A stretch of DNA of 37,646 nucleotides from Winogradskyella sp. (GCF_013213975.1 NZ_JABSST010000026.1:1-37646); one strand, 5' to 3'; positions 9,475-18,686 are shown, counted from the stretch's first letter. Notes: generated by a model not told the origin, from the letters alone. A program made the numbers and translations.

Positions 9475-9502
9475 AAAAAGTTCACAGAAATGTGGACTTT
9501 TT
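9475..9502 (+). other. Hairpin between the two tRNA genes (processing signal or weak terminator)
   Basis: AAAAAGTTCACA (9475-9486) pairs with TGTGGACTTTTT (9491-9502), including one G-T wobble, around a 4-base loop. It ends in a T run and so resembles an intrinsic terminator. Because a second tRNA follows at once without a visible promoter, partial readthrough or a role in processing is more likely. Confidence 0.6.
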
Positions 9503-9514
9503 CGTTTTAAACTA

Positions 9515-9589
9515 GGGTCATTAACTCAGTTGGTTTAGAGTGTTACCTTGACAGGGTAGAAGTCACTGGTTCGAATCCAGTATGACCCA
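9515..9589 (+). tRNA. tRNA-Val (anticodon GAC)
   Basis: A 75-base cloverleaf with a fully paired acceptor stem (GGGTCAT with ATGACCC). The anticodon loop TTGACAG gives anticodon GAC, and the T arm has CTGGTTCGAATCCAG. CCA is not encoded. With the TAC tRNA just upstream it covers the valine codon box. It ends 10 bases before the stop codon of the convergent murF. Confidence 0.94.
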
Positions 9590-9599
9590 CAACAACGTT

Positions 9600-10880
9600 T
9601 TATAATTCTTCTAAAATACGCTCAAGGGCCATTCCTCTTGAGCCTTTTATTAAGACCGTTGCATTTTCTATTTTCAAAGTTTTTAAAATGGGCTTTAAAT
9701 CTTCGAAGCTATTATACTTATTGGTTGTTTTTCTAATTTCAGTTTTATAAAAGTTGTTACCAATTAAGTAAATATTTTCATCAAAGTTTGCTTCAGCAAA
9801 GTCCACAATAGATTGATGTTCTGTTGCGGCTTCTTCACCCAATTCAAACATGTCTCCTAAAAACATAAATTTGTTATCGGTGTCAAGTTGTAAGAGATTC
9901 TTCAATGCTGCTAGCATACTTGTGGGATTGGCATTGTAGGCATCTAAAATGATTTTATTGTTGCTCTTTTCTATAATTTCTGAGCGATTATTATTTGGGT
10001 GGTAAGATTCAATTCCTTTTTTAATTTTAGGGGTAGTAACATTAAAATAATTACCAATGGCAATTGCAACAGCAATATTCCCGTAATTATATTCTCCTAT
10101 TAATGCCGTATTAATTTCTATGGTATCATAAGACAAACTAACAAACGGGTTCGCCTTTTTAAAGTTAATTGTACAGTTGTTTGTCTGATCAGAACCAAAT
10201 GAAATTATATTTGAGTAATTGCCAATCTGCTCAATTTGTTTGTCATCGTCATTATTAATAAATACATACTTATTGTGAAGTTTGAGATGGTCATATAATT
10301 CAGACTTACCTTTAATAACTCCTTCAACACCACCAAAACCTTCTAAATGTGCCTTGCCGAAATTGGTAATTAAGCCATAATCTGGAAGTGCGATGTTACT
10401 TAAAAATTCTATCTCTTTTTGATGGTTCGCGCCCATTTCAACAATACCAAAATCTAATTCGTTTGAGAAGGATAATAACGTTAAAGGTACACCAATATGA
10501 TTGTTTAAATTACCAATAGTAGCCTTTACCTTATAGCTTGAAGACAACACTGATTTTATGAGTTCTTTTGTTGTTGTTTTTCCATTGCTGCCGGTTAATG
10601 AAATGATTGTTATATCTAACATTTTTCTATGATGAGTGGCTAATGCTTGGAGGCTAGATAAGACATCAGGTACTAAGAGACAGTTTTGGTTAATTGCAGC
10701 ATGTACATTATCAACAACACAATATTTTGCACCGTTTTTAAACGCTTTATCTACGAAATCATTTCCATCGAAATTACCCCCTTTTAAAGCAAAATACATA
10801 TCACCAGATTCTATTTTGCGGGTATCCTTGGATATCCGTTTACATTCTTTAAATTTCTGATATAATAATTCTATGTCCAT
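9600..10880 (-). CDS. murF: UDP-N-acetylmuramoyl-tripeptide--D-alanyl-D-alanine ligase
   Basis: Last cytoplasmic amino-acid ligase of peptidoglycan precursor synthesis; it joins D-Ala-D-Ala to UDP-MurNAc-tripeptide using ATP. The N-terminal substrate domain has KISKDTRKIESGDMYFALKG-type residues (SKDTRKIESGDMYFALKGG, about 17-35). The ATP loop LTGSNGKTTTKE is at about 95-106, followed by ATIGNLNNHIGVPLTLL, VEMGANHQKEI, and the C-terminal domain with ILDAYNANPTSM, FLGDMFELGE and a final VLIKGSRGMALE. Length 426 is usual. The gene lies downstream of gldJ, but a strong hairpin separates the two. No promoter of its own was found, so its transcription depends either on readthrough or on a signal not recognised here. 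Confidence 0.95.
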   Translation of the reverse strand: MDIELLYQKFKECKRISKDTRKIESGDMYFALKGGNFDGNDFVDKAFKNGAKYCVVDNVHAAINQNCLLVPDVLSSLQALATHHRKMLDITIISLTGSNGKTTTKELIKSVLSSSYKVKATIGNLNNHIGVPLTLLSFSNELDFGIVEMGANHQKEIEFLSNIALPDYGLITNFGKAHLEGFGGVEGVIKGKSELYDHLKLHNKYVFINNDDDKQIEQIGNYSNIISFGSDQTNNCTINFKKANPFVSLSYDTIEINTALIGEYNYGNIAVAIAIGNYFNVTTPKIKKGIESYHPNNNRSEIIEKSNNKIILDAYNANPTSMLAALKNLLQLDTDNKFMFLGDMFELGEEAATEHQSIVDFAEANFDENIYLIGNNFYKTEIRKTTNKYNSFEDLKPILKTLKIENATVLIKGSRGMALERILEEL

Positions 10881-10892
10881 GAGGCTAAAATT

Positions 10893-10927
10893 AAAAAAGT
10901 CCTGATGAATTTCATCAGGACTTTTTT
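10893..10927 (-). terminator. Hairpin terminator between gldJ and murF
   Basis: Perfect inverted repeat: AAAAAAGTCCTGATGAA (10893-10909) and its complement at 10911-10927, with poly-A on one side and poly-T on the other. It can act in either direction. It follows the gldJ stop codon by about 20 bases and precedes the murF start by about 12, so it should limit readthrough from gldJ into murF. Confidence 0.85.
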
Positions 10928-10947
10928 GATTTATTAAAACGAATTTA

Positions 10948-12627
10948 TTAATTGCGTTTTTTCTGATTTTTCACAGATTTTGAACCAACTCTTGATACAG
11001 CGCATCTAAAGCCAATGTAATCTGTGGCCATATCTTGAGGGAAATAACGGCGTTGAGCCGGATCGATCCAATAAGCTCTATCTCTCCAAGAACCACCCTT
11101 GAATACTCTTACTTCGTCGTTAATTAAAGATGTTCTGTTATTAGATTTATCGTATGATCTCAATATTTTTCCTTCAACTGAATCCATTTCTACACGGTGC
11201 TTAGGAGAATTATACATCTTCCCAGTTGCATCAAGTCTATCGTCTCCTTCATCAAAACTTTCTCTGTAGTATCGCGAAGAACGTTTATCACCATCTCTAA
11301 AGTTTCTGTTATCACTCTTATCAAATTGAGTTCTTAAATAGGTGTCCTTGTCATCTACAGGGATCTTTGCGATTTCACCAGGGAGGTTTCTAGCGATCAC
11401 TTTACCATTACTTAAAGTATCATATACAATTTCATCAACAGTAACTACTTTCACGGTACCATCTTCGTTTAAGGCATTCTTAGTGTAAACGTTACCTCTG
11501 TAATAGTTAAAATCATTGAATTCATCATCAACAATTGGTCTGTATACATCAGCCACCCATTCAGCAACATTTCCAGCCATGTCGTATAATCCATAATCAT
11601 TTGGTTGATAAGACTTAACTTCAGCTGTAATATCTGCACCATCATCAGACCATCCTGCAATTCCACCATAATCACCTTTACCTTGCTTAAAGTTAGCAAG
11701 TTGATCACCACGGTTTACACGCTTTCCAGATCTAGTGTATTGACCATCCCAAGGATATTTTTTACGACCTCTATATACATTGTAGCTTCTTAATTCACTC
11801 ATGCCTAGGGCAGCATATTCCCATTCTGCTTCTGTTGGAAGTCTATATTTTACAGGAATTAAACCAGATTCTTTATTAGCATAAACATTAATTGGGTTTC
11901 CATCTGCATCAGTTTGTTGTCTGCGCTTTCCACCTTCCAAAACCTCTGAACTTCCGCCATAAGTTTGTGTTGGGGCATTTATGTAAGTGTCCACATCAAA
12001 AGTGCTTTCAGCATTTAAATCTGTTAAATGTGCGTCTCTCTTAATATAACCAGCTTCTTGTAATGACAACTCTGCAACTCTATTTGATCTCCAGTTTGCA
12101 TATTCAACTGCTTGAATCCAGCTCACACCAACCACTGGGTAATTTGCATATCCAGGATGGCGTAAGTAGTTTTCAGTCATCATTTCATTGTAACCTAAAC
12201 GATTTCTCCAAACCAAAGTGTCTGGTAAGGCACCTTTATAGATAAGTGCATAATTTGGATCATCCGGAGGATATACGCTCTTAAGATAATGTAAATAGTA
12301 TAAATAATTCACATTAGTAACTTCATTTTCATCCATGTAAAAGGATTGAATGTGCTGCTGATTAGGTGTATTGTTCCAATCGTGCATTGGATCATCTTGA
12401 ACTTTACCCATGGTAAATGTACCTCCTTCAACGAAAGCAGTACCTGGTGGGGTTTCTTGTTCTTTAAAATTGGTGTTGTATTGAAAGCCACCATTTTTAT
12501 CATTAATTTTCCAACCTGTAGCGCTATCTACGTTACTGGAATTAGATGATCGTTTACAACTGGCAATGCTAATGCAAAGCACGGCAACGACTAAAAATTT
12601 GAGGTTTGAGACATTTTTCATATCCAT
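10948..12627 (-). CDS. gldJ: Gliding motility / type IX secretion lipoprotein GldJ
   Basis: Outer-membrane-associated lipoprotein of 559 residues needed for gliding and T9SS function in flavobacteria. A short signal peptide ends in a lipobox (ISIASC, Cys24). The body is a formylglycine-generating-enzyme-like (SUMF1) fold: GTAFVEGGTFTMGKVQDDP near 65-80, MDENEVTNVNYLYYL, YPVVGVSWIQAVEYANWRSNR, KYRLPTEAEWEYAA, YGLYDMAGNVAEWVADVY and, at the C-terminus, FKGGSWRD...YIGFRCA. The catalytic cysteines of true sulfatase activators are not expected in GldJ, and its role is taken to be structural. ATG at 12627 is used; the in-frame ATG two codons later is equally plausible. It is divergent from porU, the conserved flavobacterial arrangement. 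Confidence 0.95.
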   Translation of the reverse strand: MDMKNVSNLKFLVVAVLCISIASCKRSSNSSNVDSATGWKINDKNGGFQYNTNFKEQETPPGTAFVEGGTFTMGKVQDDPMHDWNNTPNQQHIQSFYMDENEVTNVNYLYYLHYLKSVYPPDDPNYALIYKGALPDTLVWRNRLGYNEMMTENYLRHPGYANYPVVGVSWIQAVEYANWRSNRVAELSLQEAGYIKRDAHLTDLNAESTFDVDTYINAPTQTYGGSSEVLEGGKRRQQTDADGNPINVYANKESGLIPVKYRLPTEAEWEYAALGMSELRSYNVYRGRKKYPWDGQYTRSGKRVNRGDQLANFKQGKGDYGGIAGWSDDGADITAEVKSYQPNDYGLYDMAGNVAEWVADVYRPIVDDEFNDFNYYRGNVYTKNALNEDGTVKVVTVDEIVYDTLSNGKVIARNLPGEIAKIPVDDKDTYLRTQFDKSDNRNFRDGDKRSSRYYRESFDEGDDRLDATGKMYNSPKHRVEMDSVEGKILRSYDKSNNRTSLINDEVRVFKGGSWRDRAYWIDPAQRRYFPQDMATDYIGFRCAVSRVGSKSVKNQKKRN

Positions 12628-12660
12628 ATGTTTAAGTAAGCTCGTTTAATTATAGTTCTG

Positions 12661-12689
12661 CAATATAAGAATTAAAGGTAAACTGACAA
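12661..12689 (-). promoter_or_regulatory. Putative promoter for gldJ
   Basis: On the minus strand TTG (12689-12687) is followed after 19 bases by TATATTGC-like sequence (TATATTG at 12667-12661), one base off the TAnnTTTG consensus. The spacing is right and it lies about 33 bases before the start codon. Confidence 0.5.
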
Positions 12690-12817
12690 CTTTTTTTTGC
12701 TTGAAAATTCAAAAAAATGTGCATTTCATCCTTTTTTTTTGACACAATAACGGATTTTTAACCATTTATCGATGTATTTTGCTCTTTAATAACGAGTACA
12801 AAAAAGAATTATTGTTG

Positions 12818-12825
12818 TACCTTTG
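12818..12825 (+). promoter_or_regulatory. Candidate -7 element for porU
   Basis: TACCTTTG fully matches the Bacteroidota -7 consensus TAnnTTTG. No TTG is present at the normal -33 distance; the nearest TTTTG (12777-12781) is 36 bases away. It is a partial promoter call, about 127 bases before the porU start. Confidence 0.45.
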
Positions 12826-12951
12826 AAATTAAAATTGATGCCTCATAATAAGGTTTAAATTTAGGCGTTATTTTACTATAAATTTTACTAAATTCAGGTT
12901 AGTGTTTACAAAAAGTAAAATTTGTCAAAAAATTAAACCATCAGCATACAG

Positions 12952-15900
12952 ATGAAAAATTGCTTGTTAATAATTTTTGTTTTTGGTGTGTTACTAGCAT
13001 TTGGTCAGCAAAAGCAATTTGATATTCCTTGGAATGGTTCTGTTGAACTTGAAACGGCATACGGTAATAAAATTGTGCCATCATTTGATTCAAGACATTT
13101 CAGTTATGACAATGAGAGGGGCTTAAGATATTTTACACAATGGGAAGGGATTGCTACTGCTATTGACGAAAATGCGGTGAGCTTATCAAATGTTAACTAC
13201 GAAGTTATAAGTTTGGCAGATCTCAATAATTTGGATCCGAACTTAATTCCTTCAGAACCAATTTTTCAACTATTTAATACGAAAGCCAGAAATAAATATG
13301 CCTATTATTTTGAGATAAGTCCTATTATTAAGGACAGAGGGGTCTACAAAAAAATACAGTCTTTTACCATAAATTACAATGCATTAGCTGGAAGAAATCA
13401 AAATCAGAGTAATAGCCAGATCGTAAATTCAGTTCTAAGTAATGGGGAGTGGTATAAGTTCTATATTGAAGACTCGGGTGTTTTTAGATTAACCAAAGGG
13501 TTTTTAAATGATTTAGGAATTAATACAAATTCTGTAGATCCAAGAACTATTAAAATTTTTGGTAATGGTGGCAGGATGCTACCATTATTAAATTCTGCTG
13601 AATACCCTTATGATATCGTAGAAAATGCTATTAAGTTTATTGGTGAAGAAGATGGCAGTTTTGATAATGGTGATTACATTTTGTTTTATGGTGAAGGTCC
13701 AAAAACCTACAGTCAAGAAAGTAACACTAATTTAAATTTGTATGTGGACAAGACTTATTATTATGTTAATGTAAGTTCAGGTGCTGGTAAGCGAATTGCT
13801 GCAATGCCAACAATTCCAGATGCACCCGATGTTCAAGTCACTACTTTTCAGGATTACCAATTTTATGAGGTTGATGAATACAATCTGGCCAAATTAGGTC
13901 GTCGTTGGTTTGGTGATGAATTTGATATCGAAAATCAACGTGTTTATAATTTTCAATTCCCTGGACTTATAACGAGCGAACCTGTTCGTGTTGACCTATC
14001 TGTTGGTTCAGTCTCTGAGACTGCTGGTTCAACTATGGGTATTACAATTAATGGAAATTTTCTGTCTAGTTTAAATCTGGGATCTATTAATCCAGGATCT
14101 GTTTTAGGAACGGCTGCATCGTATGGGCAAAATTTAAATCTTAATTCTGATGATATTACGGTAACCCTCGACTATAATAATAATGGGAATCCTTCTGCGA
14201 AAGCATATTTAGATTTTATTAATATCGAAGCAACACGAAGCTTGACTTATCAAGGCGAGCAGCTATGCTTTAAAAGTAGAGAAGTAGTGACAACCCCTGG
14301 AATTGCGGAATACACCATTTCTAATGCAGGCGGATTACAAGAAGTTTGGGATATAACAGATCGATTCAACGTAACAAATTATGAAAATCCGGAAGGACTT
14401 TCAAACTTGTCTTTTAAAGCAATTTCAGGCGAAGAAAGAACATATGTAGCATTTTCAGCTAATAATTTTTTAGAGCCAAGTAGAGATTCAGATACCAGAG
14501 TGGCTAATCAAAATTTAAAGGGAACCATTTTTAATAATGCTCAAGGGGCTTTTGAAGATATTGATTATCTAATTCTTGCACCTACGCCATTATTAGCTCA
14601 GGCTGAAAGACTAGCAGAAATAGATAGGAATCAGTATAATTTGAATGTTAAAGTAGTTGATCTACAATTAATTTACAATGAGTTTAGTACTGGTAGTCAG
14701 GATATTGCAGCATTACGCAATTTTGTGAAATACGTTTATGATAATGCTAGTAGCCCAGACAATAGACTCAAATATTTGTGCTTATTTGGTGAAGGTTCTT
14801 ACGATTATAAAGACAGAATTAATAACAACACTAATTTAGTTCCGTCATGGTATTCCACTAATAGTTTTAGTCTTACCAATTCCTTTGTTTCTGATGATTT
14901 TTACGCGATGCTAGATTTCAATGAAGGCTCTATGAGTAATTTGGATCGTATGGATATTGCGGTTGGAAGAATATTAGCAGAAAACGCTCAGCGCGCTAAA
15001 GAGATGGTTGACAAGATTGAGGCTTATTACCAACCAGAAGCTTATGGAAGTTGGAGGAATAATGTGATACTCATTTCTGATGATGTTGATGAACAATGGG
15101 AGCGTATCTTGCAAGAGACTACAGACGGCATTGGCACTGAAATTGAAGCAGAAAAACCATTTTTTAATGTTGTAAAGATCCATACAGACGCATTTGAACA
15201 GGAATCCTCAGCTGCAGGTGACCGATATCCTGAAGTAAATGAAGCGGTGAAGGATGCTATTGAAGTTGGAGCTAGTGTAGTTAATTATTTTGGTCATGGT
15301 GGTGAGAATGGTTTAGCAAAGGAACGCATATTTGATATTTTTGACGCTCAAGAGGTAAATAATGTATGTAAGTATAATTTGTTTGTAACCGTAACATGTG
15401 AGTATACCAAATTTGATGATCCAGGTAGAGATACTGCAGGTGAATTTACATTTTGGAATAAAACTGGTGGTGCAGTTGCTCTTATTACAACAACACGTCA
15501 AATATTTGTTACTGTAGGTGTTTCTTATAATGAGGTATTGGATGATTATCTGTTTGCATATGGATCTAATAATTATCCTAGTATTGGAGAGGCTTTGCGA
15601 CTCACTAAAATTGATAATAACATTGCTGGTATAAGTCAAAAAAGGTTAGTTTTTCTAATTGGAGATCCAGCAATGAAGTTAGCCTTTCCGGAACCTGATA
15701 TTAGATTAACAAGGGTTAATGATGTGGATATTACACAACCTATAGATACACTTAAAGCCTTGAGTTATACAAAATTGGCTGGTGAAGTTACCGATACCAA
15801 TGGCAATTTATTATCCAACTACAATGGGACATTAACAGCAACTGTATACGATAAGAAAATATCACGCCAGACACTTGCTAATGATAACGTTAATGATAAT

Positions 15901-16803
15901 AATGGTCCCATACGATTAGATTTTACAACCTTGGGTGAAATTATTTTTAAGGGTCAAGCATCTGTTGTCAATGGTGAGTTTGAAGTCGATTTTGTTGTGC
16001 CTAGGGATATTGGTATACCTGTTGGCAATGGAAGAGTAAGCTTCTATGCCCAAACAAATAATCCACTTTCTAATCAGGCTGGGGCGAATTTTGATATAGA
16101 AGTCGGTGGAATAAATGAAAATGCACCACAAGATAATATCGGTCCCGTTATAAATTTGTTTATGAATGATGAAAATTTTGTTTCTGGTGGAATCACAAAC
16201 GAGTCTCCCAGTCTAATAGCAAAATTGCAGGATGAGAATGGCATAAACACAGCAAGTGGGATCGGACATGATATTACTGTCGTAATAGACGGTGATGAAA
16301 CTAATCCATTGGTTTTGAATGATTATTATCAAGCTAGTGTAGATGACTATACAAATGGTACTGTATCCTATCCATTCAGAGATTTAGAACCTGGACCTCA
16401 TACCCTAACCTTTAAAGCATGGGATGTTTACAACAATTCATCAACAGCAGAACTACAATTTAGAGTTTTTGATGAAGATGACGAGCTGGTAATAGAGAAT
16501 GTTTTAAACTATCCTAATCCATTTGTTAATTATACTGAATTTTGGTTTAATCACAATAGTAGTGATCCTTTAGATGTGTCAGTTCAAATTTTTACAGTAT
16601 CAGGAAAATTAGTTAGAACACTTAATGGGCAAACAAGCAGTGGCAGTAAATCTGTTAGTGCTTTATCTAAAGATATTGTTTGGGACGGTAGAGATGATTT
16701 TGGTGATAAAATAGGAAAAGGGGTCTATATCTATAAACTAAAAGTGAAATCTAACCGTTTAAATAAGCAAGTTGAAAAAATACAAAAACTTGTGATACTC
16801 TAA
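12952..16803 (+). CDS. porU: Type IX secretion system sortase PorU
   Basis: Surface Cys protease-like sortase (1283 residues, gingipain family C25) that removes the C-terminal sorting domain from T9SS cargo and links the protein to the cell surface. The signal peptide spans about 1-19 (LLIIFVFGVLLAFGQ). A large beta-rich N-terminal region precedes the C25 domain. The catalytic His782 is in VNYFGHGGENGLAKE and Cys816 in VTVTCEYTKFDDPGRD. Ig-like segments follow, and the protein ends with its own FlgD-like/T9SS tail (NYPNPFVNYTEFWF ... GVYIYKLKVKS). The His and Cys alignment with characterised PorU is established family knowledge. The partner shuttle gene porV follows, with its own promoter inside the end of porU. 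Confidence 0.95.
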   Translation: MKNCLLIIFVFGVLLAFGQQKQFDIPWNGSVELETAYGNKIVPSFDSRHFSYDNERGLRYFTQWEGIATAIDENAVSLSNVNYEVISLADLNNLDPNLIPSEPIFQLFNTKARNKYAYYFEISPIIKDRGVYKKIQSFTINYNALAGRNQNQSNSQIVNSVLSNGEWYKFYIEDSGVFRLTKGFLNDLGINTNSVDPRTIKIFGNGGRMLPLLNSAEYPYDIVENAIKFIGEEDGSFDNGDYILFYGEGPKTYSQESNTNLNLYVDKTYYYVNVSSGAGKRIAAMPTIPDAPDVQVTTFQDYQFYEVDEYNLAKLGRRWFGDEFDIENQRVYNFQFPGLITSEPVRVDLSVGSVSETAGSTMGITINGNFLSSLNLGSINPGSVLGTAASYGQNLNLNSDDITVTLDYNNNGNPSAKAYLDFINIEATRSLTYQGEQLCFKSREVVTTPGIAEYTISNAGGLQEVWDITDRFNVTNYENPEGLSNLSFKAISGEERTYVAFSANNFLEPSRDSDTRVANQNLKGTIFNNAQGAFEDIDYLILAPTPLLAQAERLAEIDRNQYNLNVKVVDLQLIYNEFSTGSQDIAALRNFVKYVYDNASSPDNRLKYLCLFGEGSYDYKDRINNNTNLVPSWYSTNSFSLTNSFVSDDFYAMLDFNEGSMSNLDRMDIAVGRILAENAQRAKEMVDKIEAYYQPEAYGSWRNNVILISDDVDEQWERILQETTDGIGTEIEAEKPFFNVVKIHTDAFEQESSAAGDRYPEVNEAVKDAIEVGASVVNYFGHGGENGLAKERIFDIFDAQEVNNVCKYNLFVTVTCEYTKFDDPGRDTAGEFTFWNKTGGAVALITTTRQIFVTVGVSYNEVLDDYLFAYGSNNYPSIGEALRLTKIDNNIAGISQKRLVFLIGDPAMKLAFPEPDIRLTRVNDVDITQPIDTLKALSYTKLAGEVTDTNGNLLSNYNGTLTATVYDKKISRQTLANDNVNDNNGPIRLDFTTLGEIIFKGQASVVNGEFEVDFVVPRDIGIPVGNGRVSFYAQTNNPLSNQAGANFDIEVGGINENAPQDNIGPVINLFMNDENFVSGGITNESPSLIAKLQDENGINTASGIGHDITVVIDGDETNPLVLNDYYQASVDDYTNGTVSYPFRDLEPGPHTLTFKAWDVYNNSSTAELQFRVFDEDDELVIENVLNYPNPFVNYTEFWFNHNSSDPLDVSVQIFTVSGKLVRTLNGQTSSGSKSVSALSKDIVWDGRDDFGDKIGKGVYIYKLKVKSNRLNKQVEKIQKLVIL

Positions 16804-16819
16804 TAATAAATTATATTTG
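16790..16819 (+). promoter_or_regulatory. Promoter for porV, overlapping the end of porU
   Basis: TTG at 16790-16792 is followed after 19 bases by TATATTTG at 16812-16819, a full match at both elements. The -33 element lies inside the last codons of porU. The likely porV start (16861) follows 41 bases after the -7 element, whereas the upstream ATG at 16837 would leave almost no leader. Confidence 0.72.
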
Positions 16820-16860
16820 CTAATGATTGACACTGATTGCTTAGTGTTGATAACTTAATA

Positions 16861-18096
16861 ATGAACATGAAGAAATACGCAGTAACCCTTATCGCTTTAG
16901 TAACCTTTAACTTTAATTTTGCTCAAGAAACTATAACATTTCCAGATCAGTCCTCCGTTATTACTACAGGTGTTCCTTTTATGCTTATAGCACCTGACGC
17001 TAGATCAGCATCCATGGGGGATATGGGAGTTGCAACTTCTGTTGATGGTTTTTCGCAACAATGGAATCCTGCTAAGTATGTCTTTTCAGAAGCTAAATCT
17101 GGTGTAAGTTTAAGTTATACTCCATATTTAAGTAGGTTGGTTAATGATATTTCAATTAGCTATGCTACTTATTTCAACAGATTAAATGAATATAGTGCGG
17201 TATCCGCGAGTTTTAAGTATTTTAGTTTAGGAGAAATTACCTTAACTCAAGGTGAAAATGATCCAGGTATTAATGTTAAACCAAATGAATTCACAGCTGA
17301 TGTAGCGTATACCTTAAGGTTGGCTGACCAATTTTCAATGGCTGTTGCCGTGCGTTATATGAGATCTGATTTAAGGATTGATCAAGTCGATCCAAATGCG
17401 GACGCTGCAAGTACGTTTGGAGCAGATATTACGGGTTATTATCAAAGTGAGGAAGAAGCCTATAATGACTTTAATGGGAGGTGGCGAGCAGGTTTCGCTA
17501 TTCAAAATCTAGGCCCAAAGTTTAAATATGATGATGGGGGTAGAGAAAATTTTCAACCCACTAACTTAAGATTAGGAGCAGGTTTCGACTTTATTTTCGA
17601 CGAGTATAGTAAGTTAGGTATCACTGCTGAGGTTACTAAGCTGTTAGTGCCGACTCCGCCTTTGTATGGTTTTGTTGATACCAATGGTGACGGTGAACAG
17701 ACTATTGACGATCCTTCTACACCAGATGTAGATGAAGGCGAACCAACAATTATAACACAAGGTCAAGATAATAATGTGAGTTTTTTAAGCGGAGTTTTTC
17801 AATCCTTTAGTGATGCGCCAGGTGGATTTAGTGAAGAATTAAGAGAGTTTACTTGGGCACTTGGGGCTGAGTATACTTACCAAGAAAACTTTGCTTTTAG
17901 AGCGGGATATTTTAATGAAGCAGAAGATAAAGGAGCGCGAAAGTTCTTCGCTATTGGAGCTGGATTTAAATATACAACGATCAATCTTGATTTGTCTTAC
18001 TTGTTTTCTGCATCAAGAGTTCAGAGTCCATTAGAAAATACTTTACGTTTCTCTTTAACCTTTAACTTTGGTGATGGTACTTATGACGAATATTAG
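16861..18096 (+). CDS. porV: Type IX secretion system outer-membrane shuttle PorV (LptO)
   Basis: Outer-membrane beta-barrel that carries T9SS cargo from the translocon to the PorU sortase. With the ATG at 16861 the product has 411 residues and a clean signal peptide (MKKYAVTLIALVTFNFNFAQ). A frame open from 16837 would add eight residues in front of it and is less likely. Diagnostic PorV blocks are TTGVPFMLIAPDARSASMGD near the N-terminus, YTPYLSRLVNDISISY, and a C-terminal strand pattern ending LRFSLTFNFGDGTYDEY. An acidic insert with DTNGDGEQTIDDPSTPDVDEGE may be a calcium-binding loop. The neighbour order gldJ-porU-porV is conserved in flavobacteria. Confidence 0.94.
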   Translation: MNMKKYAVTLIALVTFNFNFAQETITFPDQSSVITTGVPFMLIAPDARSASMGDMGVATSVDGFSQQWNPAKYVFSEAKSGVSLSYTPYLSRLVNDISISYATYFNRLNEYSAVSASFKYFSLGEITLTQGENDPGINVKPNEFTADVAYTLRLADQFSMAVAVRYMRSDLRIDQVDPNADAASTFGADITGYYQSEEEAYNDFNGRWRAGFAIQNLGPKFKYDDGGRENFQPTNLRLGAGFDFIFDEYSKLGITAEVTKLLVPTPPLYGFVDTNGDGEQTIDDPSTPDVDEGEPTIITQGQDNNVSFLSGVFQSFSDAPGGFSEELREFTWALGAEYTYQENFAFRAGYFNEAEDKGARKFFAIGAGFKYTTINLDLSYLFSASRVQSPLENTLRFSLTFNFGDGTYDEY

Positions 18097-18118
18097 AACT
18101 AAAATATAATCAGAAATT

Positions 18119-18152
18119 GAAAACTATTGTTTCTAAAGCAATAGTTTTTTTG
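18119..18152 (+). terminator. Terminator after porV
   Basis: AAACTATTG (18121-18129) pairs with CAATAGTTT (18139-18147), with further weak pairing in the loop, and is followed by a T run. It ends the porV transcript and lies 20-25 bases before cdd. Confidence 0.85.
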
Positions 18153-18171
18153 TCTTATAACATTAATACAT

Positions 18172-18654
18172 ATGAAGGAGGTTAAATTAGAAACTACATT
18201 GCAGGTTTATAGTAATATTGTAGAGCTTCCTAAGGATATTCAAGACTTAATGAATGCTGCTATTATAGCACGTAATAAAGCTTATGCTCCTTATTCGAAA
18301 TTTAATGTTGGTGCAGCAATTTTATTAGATAATGGTGAAATTGTTTCTGGAAGTAATCAAGAAAATGCCTCTTATCCTTCTGGGCTGTGTGCAGAGCGCA
18401 CTGCAATCTATTATGCAGGTGCTAAGTATCCAAGCGCTAAAATCTTGAAAATGGCCTTAACAGCCTCCTCACAAAATCAAATTACAGACACACCAATTCC
18501 ACCATGTGGTGCTTGTCGGCAGGCTATTGCTGAATACGAAATTAAACAAGATCAACCTATTGAAATTTATTTTATGGGAGCAAAAGGAAAGGTAGTGAAA
18601 TCTCATTCATTAGCTAATTTATTACCTGTTGGATTCGATAGAAGCTATCTATAA
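18172..18654 (+). CDS. cdd: Cytidine deaminase
   Basis: Zinc enzyme of the pyrimidine salvage pathway, 160 residues, converting cytidine and deoxycytidine to uridine forms. The zinc and catalytic signature is complete: GLCAERTAI with Cys73 and Glu75, and PCGACRQ with Cys112 and Cys115. The N-terminal half has the substrate block YAPYSKFNVGAAI. The chosen ATG at 18172 is followed directly by AAGGAGG inside the coding sequence, which looks like a Shine-Dalgarno site but has no start codon at the right distance after it. No promoter is evident after the porV terminator. Confidence 0.95.
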   Translation: MKEVKLETTLQVYSNIVELPKDIQDLMNAAIIARNKAYAPYSKFNVGAAILLDNGEIVSGSNQENASYPSGLCAERTAIYYAGAKYPSAKILKMALTASSQNQITDTPIPPCGACRQAIAEYEIKQDQPIEIYFMGAKGKVVKSHSLANLLPVGFDRSYL

Positions 18655-18686
18655 CGTTTTCGGACAAAAATTACAATTTTCGGTTT

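Larger units (their letters stand above)
12628..12951. other. Divergent intergenic region between gldJ and porU
   Basis: These 324 AT-rich bases contain no plausible gene. They hold the candidate gldJ promoter (12661-12689) and a -7 element for porU (12818-12825). Between them are long T tracts (12691-12698 and about 12732-12740). No riboswitch or tRNA fold was recognised. The porU leader would be about 120 bases long. Confidence 0.7.

Noticed and set aside
15313-15639. 108-codon minus-strand frame inside porU
   Set aside because: It lies opposite the catalytic domain of PorU and has no motif or promoter.
18175-18181. AAGGAGG resembling a strong Shine-Dalgarno site at the start of cdd
   Set aside because: It lies after the ATG as codons for Lys-Glu-Val, and no start codon follows at 5-9 bases. 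The same Lys-Glu-Val codons produce an identical motif in pdhA near 18761. Both are coding coincidences.
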